Shown here: positions 40,359 to 51,159 of the stretch, in pieces
Numbering within the stretch: the first letter of the stretch is position 1
How the letters are laid out: the number at the start of each line of letters is the position of its first letter
Source of the DNA: Archegozetes longisetosus
Lineage: Eukaryota; Arthropoda; Arachnida; Sarcoptiformes; Trhypochthoniidae
Direction: 5' to 3'
Assembly: GCA_018873245.2 (NCBI GenBank)
Contig: JAEMBT020000001.1
Coordinates: 11,894,220-11,958,219 of the forward strand
DNA length: 64,000 nt
Program-made: the position numbers and the translations under genes
Notes under the pieces: model-generated
Database searches by the model: none
What the model saw: only the letters and a program-made list of their open reading frames with translations
What the model was told of the DNA's origin: nothing

Positions 40359-40459
40359 GAAGACAAAATACTCAAGTAATTTAAATTGTTCACACTTTAT
40401 TGAGTGATTCGTTGAACGTGACTACTAAAACTTCTAGACCTCTATCAGCAACATATTTA

Positions 40460-41589
40460 AATAAATAAAAGATAAGTTATTGAAAGATAAAAATATCAAT
40501 ATTATAATGTGAGGGAACGGGATTACCAAAGGTGTTGTAGACAATCTTTTAGCTTAAAAGTAAAGATTTCTCATAATAGGAGAGCACATACTCTATGATA
40601 GGTTAACATTAAAGTTCATTAAACAAAACTTTCAATCAAAATAAATACTAAATAAATGATTTATATATTGAATGGAGAAGCTTATTTGCTGGGATAAATC
40701 AATAGTGTCATCGAAAAAGTTAAACGTTCGTATATTGAAGATAGCTGTTAATATAAATCTACCGTGCGTCACAAAACTAATCAGAAAACTTAGTTACCTA
40801 ATCTTCAACCAAAAAATAAACTCAAACATTCCCCTTCAATATAGTATGTCTGATACCGTTTGCAAGGGGGCAAGGGGATCAAATCATTTTTGAAAACTTT
40901 GATTCCTCCAAAGACTACATTATGAAGAAGTAACAATAAATTCTGTTTTCCCAAACTATACATAACTAAGGTGTAATATTTTGTCACATCATTAGACTAT
41001 TCAAGAAGGATCTATTGATAGCCTCAAATCGTCCTTCCCAGTTACAACCCAAAGTTTCCCCTCCTCCTTTTGCCATTTCCTTCATAGATTCGAGTACTTC
41101 GGTAATTAGGAACTCATTATAGACTGAAAACTATATTATTAAATGATGAATGTCTATGAATGTGTTTTATTGGATTTCCATTGTGGAAAGTAGTGTAGTT
41201 GATCGTCAATAAACGCACTTTCGACTAATTTCGATGCAATGAAGAGTTTCGAAAAATTATTTTTACAGAAATGTTTGAGTGTACAATAGAAGCAAAAATG
41301 TGGTATTAATAAGTGAGAATCATAGCTCAAACAATATATAGTGCGTTCCATAATTATCATCACAAATGTAAAAGTTTTGCACTATGGAAAGCCAGGGTCA
41401 CAAGTTAAAGACAGACCGAAAACTAGACCTAATAAGTGTTCATTTTTGCAAGAAAAATTATTCTAAACGTTGTTCATTTGATCTGAAATATTTAGTTTTA
41501 ACGAGTTATCTCGGAGTCAACCCATGTCTTGTTGAAAATATTTTATTACTTCTTAAGTAGGCATTTTTTGGTCCAGTTCAAAATCATGT
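40460..41589. other. Intergenic, no gene seen
   Basis: AT-rich DNA upstream of the minus-strand IR-like gene. The ORFs at 40672-40893, 40805-40987 and 41154-41363 have no family features and look spurious. Confidence 0.4.
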
Positions 41590-42140
41590 GAACCAGAATT
41601 AATGATGTATAAATGAGCAAAAAGCTAAGCTAAAGCTTGGCTTTTGGCTTAACCGTCTGATAAAGCTTTGACTTTTAGCTTTGACTTTGACCTTCTTAAC
41701 TCTCAATAGTTTTATTTTTCGACATAATCAAATATTACAATCATTTTTTAAAAATTCGATCCAATTCTGCAATAAAATAAGATTTTTAACTGTGTTTTTG
41801 TCTAATCTGTTTCGTTTTTTATTTATCAAATTGCCCGATTTAGAGAAAATCTGTTTAACTTTCAAAGTTTCAAAATGAAATGAATGCTTCTTATGACCTG
41901 AAAAACAATTTTTCCCAATATATTATGATAAAAGCAGACCTTAATAGGGTTAGAGTAGAACAAAACCAATCATATTAAAGATTAGGGAATTAAATGATTT
42001 CACTGAAACGCTGTATAAGTCATTTTTGAGAGTCAAACAATGAAAGTCAAAGCTAAAATACTTTGACCTTTTAGCTTAGCTTTCAGTAAAAATCATAGCT
42101 TTGACTTTGATTTCTGTTAAACAGTTAACCTTAAGGTTGA
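41590..42140. repeat. Paired AGCTTTGACTTT-rich blocks, likely non-autonomous hAT-type element
   Basis: The left block (about 41618-41692) carries AAGCTAAGC, TAAAGCTTTGACTTTTAGCT and similar units. The right block (about 42028-42118) carries the inverse set (GTCAAAGCTAAAA, TTTTAGCTTAGCTTT). About 340 bp of AT-rich DNA separates them. The design matches the subterminal zones of hAT elements elsewhere in the window. Termini and target duplication were not found. Confidence 0.5.
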
Positions 42141-42289
42141 TCGGTCAAACTATACAACATTAACTAGAATTTAGACTATTTTCGATAGCGCGCTATGAAA
42201 TGGAATTCGAATTTATGGGCATATACAATACTCTTCTGTAGATGGTTTGTTGATATAAAGCTATTCTAATTTTCTTCGATATTGATTTA

Positions 42290-42620
42290 AAGTTATGCCT
42301 CCGAAGAAGAGATGACTCGAAATCGAGTCGTCACATTCTATAACAATAATTCAGATAAACCGAAATCTTATGTAACAAAGCATTTCATGGCTGAAGGTAT
42401 GCATTGTAATTCCATAATATAACAATTAAAATATGAGAAACAATTGAATACTAAAGAAAAAGTAGGTTAGGGCGCTATTTTTAGAAAATGTCGACACAAA
42501 AGATCCAAAAGCTTTACCAAATGATGAATTATAAATACAAACTGACTCTCTTAAGCCACTCGTAAGTTCTCTACGTACAGAAGAATTATCAAGTATTGGC
42601 TGATAAAGAGGACTATGCGC
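42290..42620 (+). pseudogene. Transposase N-terminal remnant (Tc1/mariner superfamily)
   Basis: The reading frame near 42320-42410 contains VVTFYNNNSDKPKSYVTKHF and MAEGMH, the N-terminal helix-turn-helix pattern of IS630/Tc1/mariner-type transposases ('FY..NP.K.KS...KHF...G'). It is followed after a frame change by TKEKVG. Stops interrupt it and no catalytic domain remains. Confidence 0.55.
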
Positions 42621-42624
42621 AGAT

Positions 42625-43538
42625 TAGGGTGGCCAAGCGTCCAGATTTGAGCTGAATAGATACTCCTATCACAAATGCCCTATCTTGTTGGGAATTTAGT
42701 GTGTTTTGATTCTAACGGGCTGTTATTAATTATTTGGAAAGAATACTTTACGATATTGAGATACTTCAAATGTTGTTTTAAAAAACCAAAAAACTATTTT
42801 TAAAAGAATTGAGTCACAAACAAAAGACTAAAAGAATGAATGGAAGTTACATAGTAAATAATATGTTTGTATAAAAACATTATAAAATTATAATTATAAA
42901 AAGGAATTGTTTTTATTCTAATATGACTAAAATATAATTATTTTAAAACTCGATTCTACTAAGGTATTGGAAATTTTGTTAGCATGCATAAATAATTGAC
43001 AAGAATTTTCCTACGAGAATGAAGATTGTTAATTTTTAAACGTAATTTAAAAATCACATATTTGTAGATTATTCTCATCTAAAAATAATTAATTGTTAGT
43101 GAATTTAAAAATTTATAACACAAAAAAATTCAAATTTAGATATATTAATATAATCGTTATAATTGTTTAATAATTTTTAATAAATTATTCTGAAACATTT
43201 AATTTATATTGCATAATAAAATTGAATGAATAAAATAATTATTTCAAAAGCTATAAGTAATTTTTTCCGAATAATTTATAGCAATCCGTTAAACTAACGT
43301 ACTTTAATCTATTGAAATTACTTGTCTTCTTGCTAGGAACTTCACAATCATATTAAAGATAACTTATACTAACCAATGTAGAAAATCATAGAATATAATT
43401 ATTTTCACAGTTGAAGTCCTGTAACATTTTATATTCACTGAGAACTGTAAATAATTTTCAAAACTTTAAGAAAATCTCAAAGGGTTAATCCCACGATTTT
43501 TTGTACAGATTTGGGCTCTAAAAGACTTGGTCACCCTA
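42625..43538. mobile_element. Larger hAT-like element with related ends (914 bp)
   Basis: It starts TAGGGTGGCCAAGCGTCC and ends GACTTGGTCACCCTA, so its termini are diverged versions of the MITE family at 3943 and 17639. The interior differs from that family and is AT-rich and non-coding. The flanks (GCGCAGAT and TCTTAAGT) do not match, so this may be two element ends brought together rather than one insertion. Confidence 0.55.
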
Positions 43539-43588
43539 TCTTAAGTATAAGAAGTCACCAAAATATACTAGAACTCAAGGGATAATGG

Positions 43589-43755
43589 TTAACCCTTCGC
43601 CAAAACTGTGGGATGAAATGTTTCCAAGCTTTACTTTAAAAATCTTGCTAAAATTAACCAAATTTAATTTCTTGATAATTCAAGTATTCCTCAGTCATAT
43701 ATATGGCTTTAAATGATAGAATACCTGATTAATTTTGATTTATAACTACTTCGAG
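43589..43755. mobile_element. piggyBac-type MITE, left-end fragment
   Basis: TTAACCCTTCGCCAAAACTG followed by about 150 bp is clearly homologous to 1037-1190, including CTCAGTCATATAT. The right half is missing. Confidence 0.75.
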
Positions 43756-43924
43756 CATACTATAAATGATATAAAATTTGTGAAATAATATTTCTGCTAT
43801 TTATGATCATATGATCAGAAATTATGTTTTCAACAAATATACAATAAATAGAACTCTATTTTTCATTAATTGTTTTAATAATAATATCAAGCTATAAGTT
43901 ATTGAATTCTGTATATCAATTTAC

Positions 43925-44256
43925 CTATAATTAACTCGTTTTCCAACTTCCATTAGTAGCGGAGCGATCATTGAGCAAAAGTAGGATGAGTTCTCATCGA
44001 TTTCCTTGTATTCTTTCTAGAGAAAAATTAAATTAATTTTCAGTTGTACTGACACTTTTGGACTCACATCTGTATAATGGGCTAACACATAGAAATTATT
44101 CTCTTTTCTAGGTAAAGTAGCATTCGGAACATTAAAATCGTAGTCAATAAATGTCATGTTAACTCCATTGACATATTTCTGCCATATCGTAGGAATATGT
44201 GATTCTATTATGTTAGTCAGGTCAGCCAACATCAAAACATCTTGATTTACATTCAT
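43925..44256 (-). CDS. Fragment of an unknown gene (2 exons, at least 93 aa)
   Basis: Exon 44256-44068 (63 codons from ATG) ends at a GTGAGT donor. A 51-bp intron follows, and exon 44016-43925 (30 codons plus two bases) ends at a GTAAAT donor, so the protein should continue to the left. The segment is hydrophilic, with YFCSMIAPLLMEVGKR near the end. No family is recognised. An in-frame TGA two codons before the ATG supports this start. The expected next exon is not seen. A piggyBac MITE fragment and a hAT-like element occupy the DNA to the left, so the gene may be truncated. Confidence 0.5.
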
Positions 44257-44984
44257 TTTTCAGCTTTTGAAAAAATCACGTAAACTTATTTTCTAAAATA
44301 TCTCTTAAATGATTGTCAATACAATATGCAAATGCAAATGAAAATTAAATGAGCTTTTGATAGTTTGAATTTTTATCCCAACCTTTATAACAAACAGAGT
44401 ACCTTTTAATAGAATAATTTTTTAGTAAATGCAATACTAATTATCATAAAATCTAATTTGCACTGATATTGATATAAGGTGTCACAATATTTAGATTACA
44501 ATCAATATAAATATATTGATTGAAAAATCAATGGATAGTTTAGATCTGATGAACACTGTTATACAGATATGAATTTTTGAAAACTTTACATAAAAAATTT
44601 TAAATTCAAAATCCTTTACGTTAAAGAGCATTATTAAATCAGTAGTTTTGCATTTTGTTTGCCGTTTGTTTTAATTGATACTGCTTTTACGCATTGTAAA
44701 ATTTTAGAGTATCATTTTTTTAAAATTGTCAGTTCACAGAATAGAAATTCTGGTAATTCTATAGTATAGACTACCCATAGTTCTACTACATTATATGCCA
44801 TAGTTGAAAATGCTATTCATATAAAGCGTTAACGATATTTGCAAAACATTGAATTTAATTATCCAAATCGTGTCTATTAATAAATCAACCTATGGTGAAA
44901 GAAAAGTGTTAATCATTTAGATTAAATTTATACCATTTGTACATATAAATTGATTTCATGATTAGCCAGGTTTACCCATTTTCG
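44257..44984. other. Intergenic, no gene seen
   Basis: AT-rich DNA upstream of the minus-strand gene fragment. Nothing recognisable. Confidence 0.4.
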
Positions 44985-45143
44985 AGGGGGTTAGGTCTCG
45001 GTGGCCAGAAGTGGTCAGGTTCGGGTTGGAAGTAGTCAAGTGTGGAATCAAAATGTTCAGCTCGACGAACTGAATCCAATGGTATATTACACTTGGAGGT
45101 GGAGATCGGGAACCCCTTTAGACCCATTAGCCCGGATTTACCC
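44985..45143. repeat. Half-copy of the foldback family seen at 55697-56533
   Basis: Blocks TTCGGGTTGGAAGTxGTCAA, CAAAATGTTCAGCTCGACGA and CCCATTAGCCCGGATT match 56280-56410 closely. The copy stops where the next inverted-repeat element begins, so it was probably cut by that insertion. The ORF running through it (45001-45246) is repeat sequence, not a gene. Confidence 0.7.
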
Positions 45144-45924
45144 TATTAGAAAATATAAAATGACTTTTGTCTTGCATACAATAACACAATACGTAAAATT
45201 ACATGAAAAAATGTCTATGGAGAATTTTTTCTACTTCGTAAAGTAAATCTGTTTCGTAAACTTTGCTGTTTTTAATTTGGAAAGTGACAAGTCTTGCGTT
45301 TATTTGCAATAAAGATAAATGATAAATCTATTATTTTTATCAGTCATACACATATAAACTTGTATAATAATCTCAAAGTTAATAAATAAGTTATAAACTA
45401 AATTTCTATTTCACAATATTGAGCAAATGCTTATACTACAAGGCTCATTTTAGTTAAACCTTATATCAGTCATCTTGTTCTCTTCCAGTCCTATACAATT
45501 GACGGAAAAAATTTCAAAATTGAACACAATATAGTTTATGGAAATCGTTAAAGTACGGTAAGCTTAATATTAGCATGTAATTCAGCTCAATAGTAATACT
45601 GATAAGATTTATAAATTTTGAGAAAAACCTGTATCAAAGTGTCGATCAAAATAAACAGATTATTTATCAATAGATCAAGTAATAGGTCTACGAAACAGTC
45701 TTTGTTTTTGTAGTGTTAAAAGTAATTAAAGCATGTCTTCAATATTTTAGTAAATTAATCAAACAAATAACTTAAGTGATATTTTCGATACCTTTTATGA
45801 AGTCAATTTTTAAGCAATTGAACTGACGCTTAAACAATTATTGGAATGGCAATTAAGCTACTTGATTAATTTTACGTATTACGTTATTGTATGCAAGACA
45901 AAAGTCATTTTATATTGTCTAATA
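45144..45924. mobile_element. Terminal-inverted-repeat element (781 bp)
   Basis: TATTAGAAAATATAAAATGA at the left returns inverted at 45924 (TCATTTTATATTGTCTAATA). The similarity continues for about 55 bp through CTTTTGTCTTGCATACAATA. The interior is AT-rich and non-coding. The target duplication is uncertain. Confidence 0.65.
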
Positions 45925-46648
45925 AAATATTTATTAATGCATAGTTTTCATCTTTATTCAAAAAACGAATATCAACAGTTTAATCAAAAGTTAAAGATTG
46001 AAAGTTAGTTATTTCCAAATAAATAAATATATCAGATCTCCGCTTAAATTTCTGGGTACTCATGACTATTTAAAATAGTCTACTGAAATTCCATACAACT
46101 TGAATATATTTCCAAATCAGTAAATATATCAGAAATAGTGCAGAATGACTAATTTCTGATTAAAGTTTATTATAAGCGGTTTTCATTTTCCAATGAAACC
46201 CTCGAAATGACAAATGTTCAGATAAATGTTTCTAATGATTACTTGGTTTCCTGATTACTTGATTTCCTGATTTCTTATCATAGTCAAACATATGGGTTTG
46301 ATTTCCTTATGAAACCATAGTTTCTATAATTTTAGTCATATCCACACAAAACTAGTTTAAAGAATTGTTTCCCGGGAAACGCCTCGAAAAACTACCATTA
46401 CGTCATTTTTATAAAATACAAAGCATAGTTTCTCTCTCTCATGCATTAATACAGTATATAGCTAATTTTTACACACTTGTTAATTACTATCATGTTATAA
46501 ATTTAACTCTTCAAAAACGAGGATACAATCAGCTTTAGCTCAGTAATCAAAATTTAAAGAAGAATATTTCCACTCTCAATGTTTTTTTTATAAATAAAAA
46601 CTTGAATTATTGTTATAAAAAATAAGAGTTTATGATTCAAGAGTAGTT
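45925..46648. other. Upstream region of the second basic peptide gene
   Basis: From about 46370 onward the sequence matches 29490-29787 (TTTCCCGG, TCTTCAAAAACG, CTCTCAATGTTTTT), which makes it the duplicated promoter and 5' UTR. Confidence 0.5.
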
Positions 46649-46936
46649 ATGAATTTAGCCAAATTATCAATTAGTTCACTAACTTTCAGTTTGATATTTG
46701 CACTTATTTTAACATCAAGTCATGTGAAAAGTCGTAATCAATTGGGGTGTAATCGACGACGATGTGCAATACGATTGTATTCCTTTCCTATAGGAGGCTG
46801 GTGTTCAGACTATCTTCGGAATCGAAGAACAGGTTATTGTCGCAAAACAACTTATCGAAAAACACCTTCTGGAAAATCAATTTATCAAAAACAAATTTAT
46901 CGAAAATCATTTTCTCGATGGTTTACACGTGGTTAA
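46649..46936 (+). CDS. Basic secreted peptide with GCNRRRC motif (95 aa)
   Basis: It starts at ATG 46649 with a signal peptide (MNLAKLSISSLTFSLIFAL) followed by LILTSSHVK, as in the paralog at 29788. The mature part is strongly basic: GCNRRRC, then two more cysteines (GGWCSDY and GYCRK), then a tail of TYRKTPSGK, IYQKQ, IYRKS units, a short degenerate Tyr-Arg-Lys repeat. Promoter and 3' flank are conserved with the 29.8-kb copy over at least 600 bp in total. The overlapping frame 46762-46992 is a shadow. The function is unknown; an antimicrobial or extracellular-matrix role would be speculation. Confidence 0.65.
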   Translation: MNLAKLSISSLTFSLIFALILTSSHVKSRNQLGCNRRRCAIRLYSFPIGGWCSDYLRNRRTGYCRKTTYRKTPSGKSIYQKQIYRKSFSRWFTRG

Positions 46937-47018
46937 AAATTAGTAAATACATGTATTTCTTTAGTTACATCGAACATATGGTTGACTGTTAGCAGTTTTT
47001 CTAATTATAAATATGAAT

Positions 47019-47037
47019 CTCTCTCTCTCTCTCTCTC
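47019..47037. repeat. (CT)n microsatellite
   Basis: About nine CT units, located in the likely 3' UTR of the basic peptide gene and absent at the matching place in the 29.8-kb copy. Confidence 0.8.
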
Positions 47038-47111
47038 AATATTCAAAAATATAGAATACATCTGATATCTATATACAACGCTTTTCTTATTGTATGCCAC
47101 ATTAATAGCTA

Positions 47112-47661
47112 CAGGGCTATCAAAAATTGACTATACTATTTGAATTTTCGTTCATTTCGAAACTAACTAATCTAAAACTATACAGTCAACATATTTATAA
47201 CTATTAACTTCCCAAGTTTTTACAAAAATTATCTTGCGGTGATTGCATCAATGTCTAGAGAGTTATTACAAATTATAAAGAAAGATAATAGTATAGCTAA
47301 TTGTTGATAACCCTGCAATCTATTTTATATTAAACTAATAGTTTTGAAAAATTTTATGGAATTTGTTGTTAAAAAGAGAGCAAGCCCCTTATTCCTCATA
47401 GATCTTTTACCATCGTACATGTTTTCAAATGTTATCGAGTCGAACTTTCTGCAGAGTTATCAATAATTAGCTATACTATTTCTTTCTTTATAATTTGTAA
47501 TAACTCTGTGACATTGTTATAATGATGCAATCACCGCAAGATAATGTTTGTAAAAACTTGGGGAGTTAATAGTTATAAATATGTTTACTGTATAGTTTTA
47601 GATTAGTTAGTTTCGAAATGAAAGAAAATTCAAATGGTATAGTCAATTGTTGATAGCCCTG
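47112..47661. mobile_element. Foldback element, TA-flanked (550 bp)
   Basis: CAGGGCTATCAAAAATTGAC at 47112 returns inverted at 47661. The arms of about 205 bp are almost identical, including TTCATTTCGAAACTAACTAA and TCTTGCGGTGATTGCATC. The loop is about 130 bp. TA lies outside on both sides (47110-47111 and 47662-47663). An ATAGTATAGCTAATTGTTGA block near the tip of the arms is an internal variant of the terminal sequence. Confidence 0.9.
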
Positions 47662-47663
47662 TA

Positions 47664-48590
47664 TTTCAGGCTTTCAGATTGGTAGTTTAATGTGAATTAA
47701 AAATACAAGTAAACTTTAATAATAGAAATAAAACGCACAATAAACAAAAACAAACAGATGTGCAATATTCAACATTACGATTATTACTATTTATGAAATT
47801 TTCTGTTTAAAAGATTTTACTTTTTTATATGCGTCGTACTATAAGAAAAACTGTGTATGGTATAAGTTCATATGATGCTTACTTCGAAATTGTGTGGTAG
47901 AAAAAATAAAACATATCGGATGACGAATACAAATTTGACCTGAAATTAAACCAGTATTGTTGAGTAATTGACGTTTTATATATAAAATAAAAGCTTGATT
48001 ATATCTCTATTCAAAATAACCTTCAATTGTTAATTTATTAAACATTCAGAAATATATAATAAAGCATAAAATGACTCAAAAATAACATTTCGATTAACCT
48101 AAAAGTTATAAAAAATATTGAGGAAAATAACATATTTTTCAGTATATTTATAAAACGTAATTAATGTAAAACATTCATTAAGTTCAAAAGGATTTAAATA
48201 TATAATCATATTAAGTGAATAACTAGAAGTATAAGATTAAAATGAAAAAGGAGTCATCACTTTAAATAAAATATATAGTATACAAAAGACTTAAATAAAA
48301 CTGATTAAAAGGTAAAGTTAATTCAAAATATGTTAAAATTTCTAAAATAGTGCTATTGTATTGGTTAAATTAGTTATAATAGTAAAATTATATTGAATTA
48401 TACTGAATACCCTAAATGATACAAATCTAAAAAAATTCAGAAATTAAAAGTAATTTTTCATATAAATTTTAACTTAATTAAAAGTTCGTACATATTTAAA
48501 TATATATTTAGGTAATGTAATTTAGGAAATATAACAAATTTTAAGTAATGTTTAGGTTGAGTTAGGTTAAATTAGTATTGTTAGGCTGGG
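47664..48590. other. Intergenic, no gene seen
   Basis: AT-rich DNA. Toward the end (48540-48610) there is a run of TTAGG/TTGGG-like words (TTAGGTTGAGTTAGG, GGGTTGGGTTGGG), which is too short and degenerate to call a telomeric repeat. Confidence 0.4.
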
Positions 48591-48789
48591 TTGGGTTGGG
48601 CTAGGTTTCACATTGGTCTCACAACAGTGCGAAACCGGAAGTTCAGGATCGACAAACTAGATATCTTCTACTTAAGTCATTTTTTAGCGATTCTGTATCT
48701 TTTGCTCAGATATATTTTGGACAACGAGGGCAATAGCATCTTGATCGAAAAACAGGCCTTCAACTATTTAATGATAAATGCATTGACAT

Positions 48790-49700
48790 AACCTCGAAAT
48801 TAGATAAAACCACAATAGACGACGTGATTAAACATTTGAGTAAAGCAAATGATCTGCACAACTGTATTATTGAATGTATCTTTGATAAAACGTCTGGTAG
48901 TAAAAGGAAAACTCTAAAAAATGACAGTAGCGAAGCTAATGAAGAAATTACCAACAAATATAAATTTTATTTGGTCGATTTAATTTTGTACAATTCTAAA
49001 GAATTTGTTTCTGAAGATTTGTCATACGAATTTCAGTTTTATTTGAAAATATTGTAACCGAAGAAGTAGAAGAATTAAGAATTGTTAATTATATGAATAA
49101 AAGTGAATGTGATTCATATGAAAAGATAAATGAATTAATTGAAAATTATAAACAACTTATCGAATCTACAATACCAATTTAAGGATTTATGTTTAAACCG
49201 ACGAATAAACCTTATCCATTGGGCTACAAACACCCCGTTTGGAAATGTACAAGAAAACACAATTAAAAAATAACTTCTCTCCAGAAGACTGTGCGAATTT
49301 ATTATTAATGGGAGCGATTGAAAAGAACGAACATAAATATTCTGCTGTTTTATTAGGCGCATATGAAAAGGGTTACAAAAAATTTATTGGTCTCAGTGTC
49401 ATAAAATATTCTCTCTCCAAAATAAATTATAAAAATATAACTGCAGACGAATAACCTGATAATTATATATTATCTAATGATATAACTGAAAACAAAGTTA
49501 TATGGTTCAAACCTAAATTTATTTGTAGGCTACTATTGCATAGAAATTAATTCTAAAAATTCTCTTGTATTTAAAAATGCTAAGCTTGACGAAATCAATA
49601 CAATTGACGGTAAGATTGAAGAATATGTAGACAACTTTGTTGTTATTAAACAAAATACTTGCAATGATATAAATATTAATAAAGAAAAACTTATATGAAT
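48790..49700 (+). pseudogene. Decayed ORF cluster, possible viral or Polinton-like relic (part 1)
   Basis: Coding-like segments follow one another on the plus strand but switch frame and contain stops: about 48793-49057 (lysine-rich, open), about 49060-49180, about 49175-49454 (open, with NNFSPEDCANLLLMGAIEKN), and about 49505-49697 (with FKNAKLDEINTIDGKIEEYV). Their amino-acid composition (many Asn, Lys, Ile, Glu, Asp) looks protein-coding. The frames are intronless and closely packed, unlike the intron-rich host genes nearby. No family is recognised in this part. The viral label rests on continuity with the zinc-ribbon relic at 50601. Confidence 0.4.
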
Positions 49701-49849
49701 TATTGTAGTAGTATTAATTTCACTCAAGTTCTCTAAATTCGACGACATGTCGTCTGACTCCATATAGTGTTCCCTGCAAAGAGTTTTTACGTAGCAGGGC
49801 GATCAGTTCCAGTAGATTTTGCAAAAGTTGTTAGCGACTAACATCATTA

Positions 49850-50289
49850 ACAGTATATCTCTTCACTCCACGTCAGTCCTCTGCTAAGGTAGAACTCCTT
49901 CTACCTTCTCCTTTTATGGACAAGGAGTGAAAGAGTCGCGCGCGAAGCTATACCTACTTATATTGGCAATTTAACGATATTAGCGTGACAATGTGAACGT
50001 TAATATGGTTAATATAATATAAAACGTTAATATAAAACGAATCTCTGGTTTGTAAATGGTCCGACTTATATAAAATAGAATGGATCTGGTTTGTAAATGG
50101 TCCACGTTAATATCGTTAATATTGTTAATATCTTTAAATCGTTAACCCGTGTACGTTAATATCGTCAAATTGCCTATATAAGTAGGTATAAATTCGGGCG
50201 CGACTCTTTCACTCCTTGCCCATAGAAGGAGAAGGTAGAAGGAGTTCTACCTTAGCAGAGGACTGACGCGGAGAGAAGAGATATACTGT
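49850..50289. mobile_element. Foldback element inside the relic region (440 bp)
   Basis: ACAGTATATCTCTTCACTCC at 49850 returns inverted at 50289. The arms are about 130 bp (GTCCTCTGCTAAGGTAGAAC, AAGGAGTGAAAGAGTCGCG). Between them is an AT-rich core with a doubled CTGGTTTGTAAATGGTCC unit and several ACGTTAATAT words. It probably inserted into the older relic, whose frames continue on both sides. Confidence 0.8.
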
Positions 50290-50600
50290 ACATAGAAAAA
50301 TATATAATATATATAATATATTTTATATAATATAATACACGACTGGTATCGTAGAGGCAAATTTTATTTTTAATTTCAAATCTACTGACTACTTTGCAGA
50401 AAGACTTGTTAACCTAAATGAAAATTTACATAAAACTCAAATGTAATGTGATATGCTATAAATCATAAGACATTCAAGTAATTCTTCAAATCATTCAATC
50501 CTCGAAAGGAAGCTTGTATATAAGTAAGAGAATTCTCATGTATATACTGTATAAGACGAGAAAAGAATACCGTTAAATCGAGAGAGTAAAAATAACTCAG

Positions 50601-50870
50601 TATGACACCAGTTTACTGTGTGCAATATAAGAAAAAATCTGCTTCTAAAGACCAAAAAGAACAAAAAAAACTGACAGAAGTAGAATATCTGCTAAATGTT
50701 CAGTATGCTGTACTAAAATAGTAAATTTCTCGGGGATCCTACCAAACCGAGAACATAAAAAGCAAAAAAGATCGACATCCACATGAAACCATACCAGTAA
50801 AATTTTGCTCAAAATGTTTGAAAAAAGTCTAATTTATAAGTAAAGCATAATTATTAAGACCAAGAAATGC
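50601..50870 (+). pseudogene. Relic of a small zinc-ribbon protein (DUF5679-like pattern)
   Basis: It starts with ATG 50601 (VYCVQYKKKSASKDQ). After a frame change near 50675 it continues with RRISAKCSVCCTKIVNFLG. This matches, from memory, the two-pair cysteine pattern of short DUF5679-type proteins common in adintoviruses, Polintons and several large DNA viruses. The second cysteine of the first pair is Tyr here and the frame is broken, so it is not functional. It is the only segment of the relic with a recognisable family pattern. Confidence 0.45.
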
Positions 50871-51035
50871 CAAAATTTATAGAAACAAAAAATTTTAATG
50901 AAAAATTTAGTAGAGAAAGTTCAGAAGAAAAAATGAATCCTGATAATAGTGCTGAAAAAGATCGCATGGCACACGACATTGAAATGAATCTATCTGTTAG
51001 ATTACAAAATTCCGACAAAACAGACTCGAATTAAA
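50868..51035 (+). CDS. Short acidic ORF in the relic (55 aa)
   Basis: An intact ATG-to-TAA frame encodes a hydrophilic peptide rich in Glu, Asn and Ser, with no signal or membrane segment. It directly follows the zinc-ribbon relic (a few bases of overlap), as in a compact viral gene array. No family is recognised, and at this length chance is possible. Confidence 0.3.
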
Positions 51036-51159
51036 AGGAACTCACTACTGTTTCAATACTTTTTCAAAAACTATATATTTTAATCGTTCTGAGAGATTGT
51101 AAATTGAAAATTTAAATTTGTCTCCAGGAAATTTGTGCAAATCATACAGTCTAAAACGG

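Noticed and set aside
45001..45246. Plus-strand ORF of 81 codons
   Set aside because: Its first half is a copy of the foldback family at 55697-56533 and the rest lies in another repeat.
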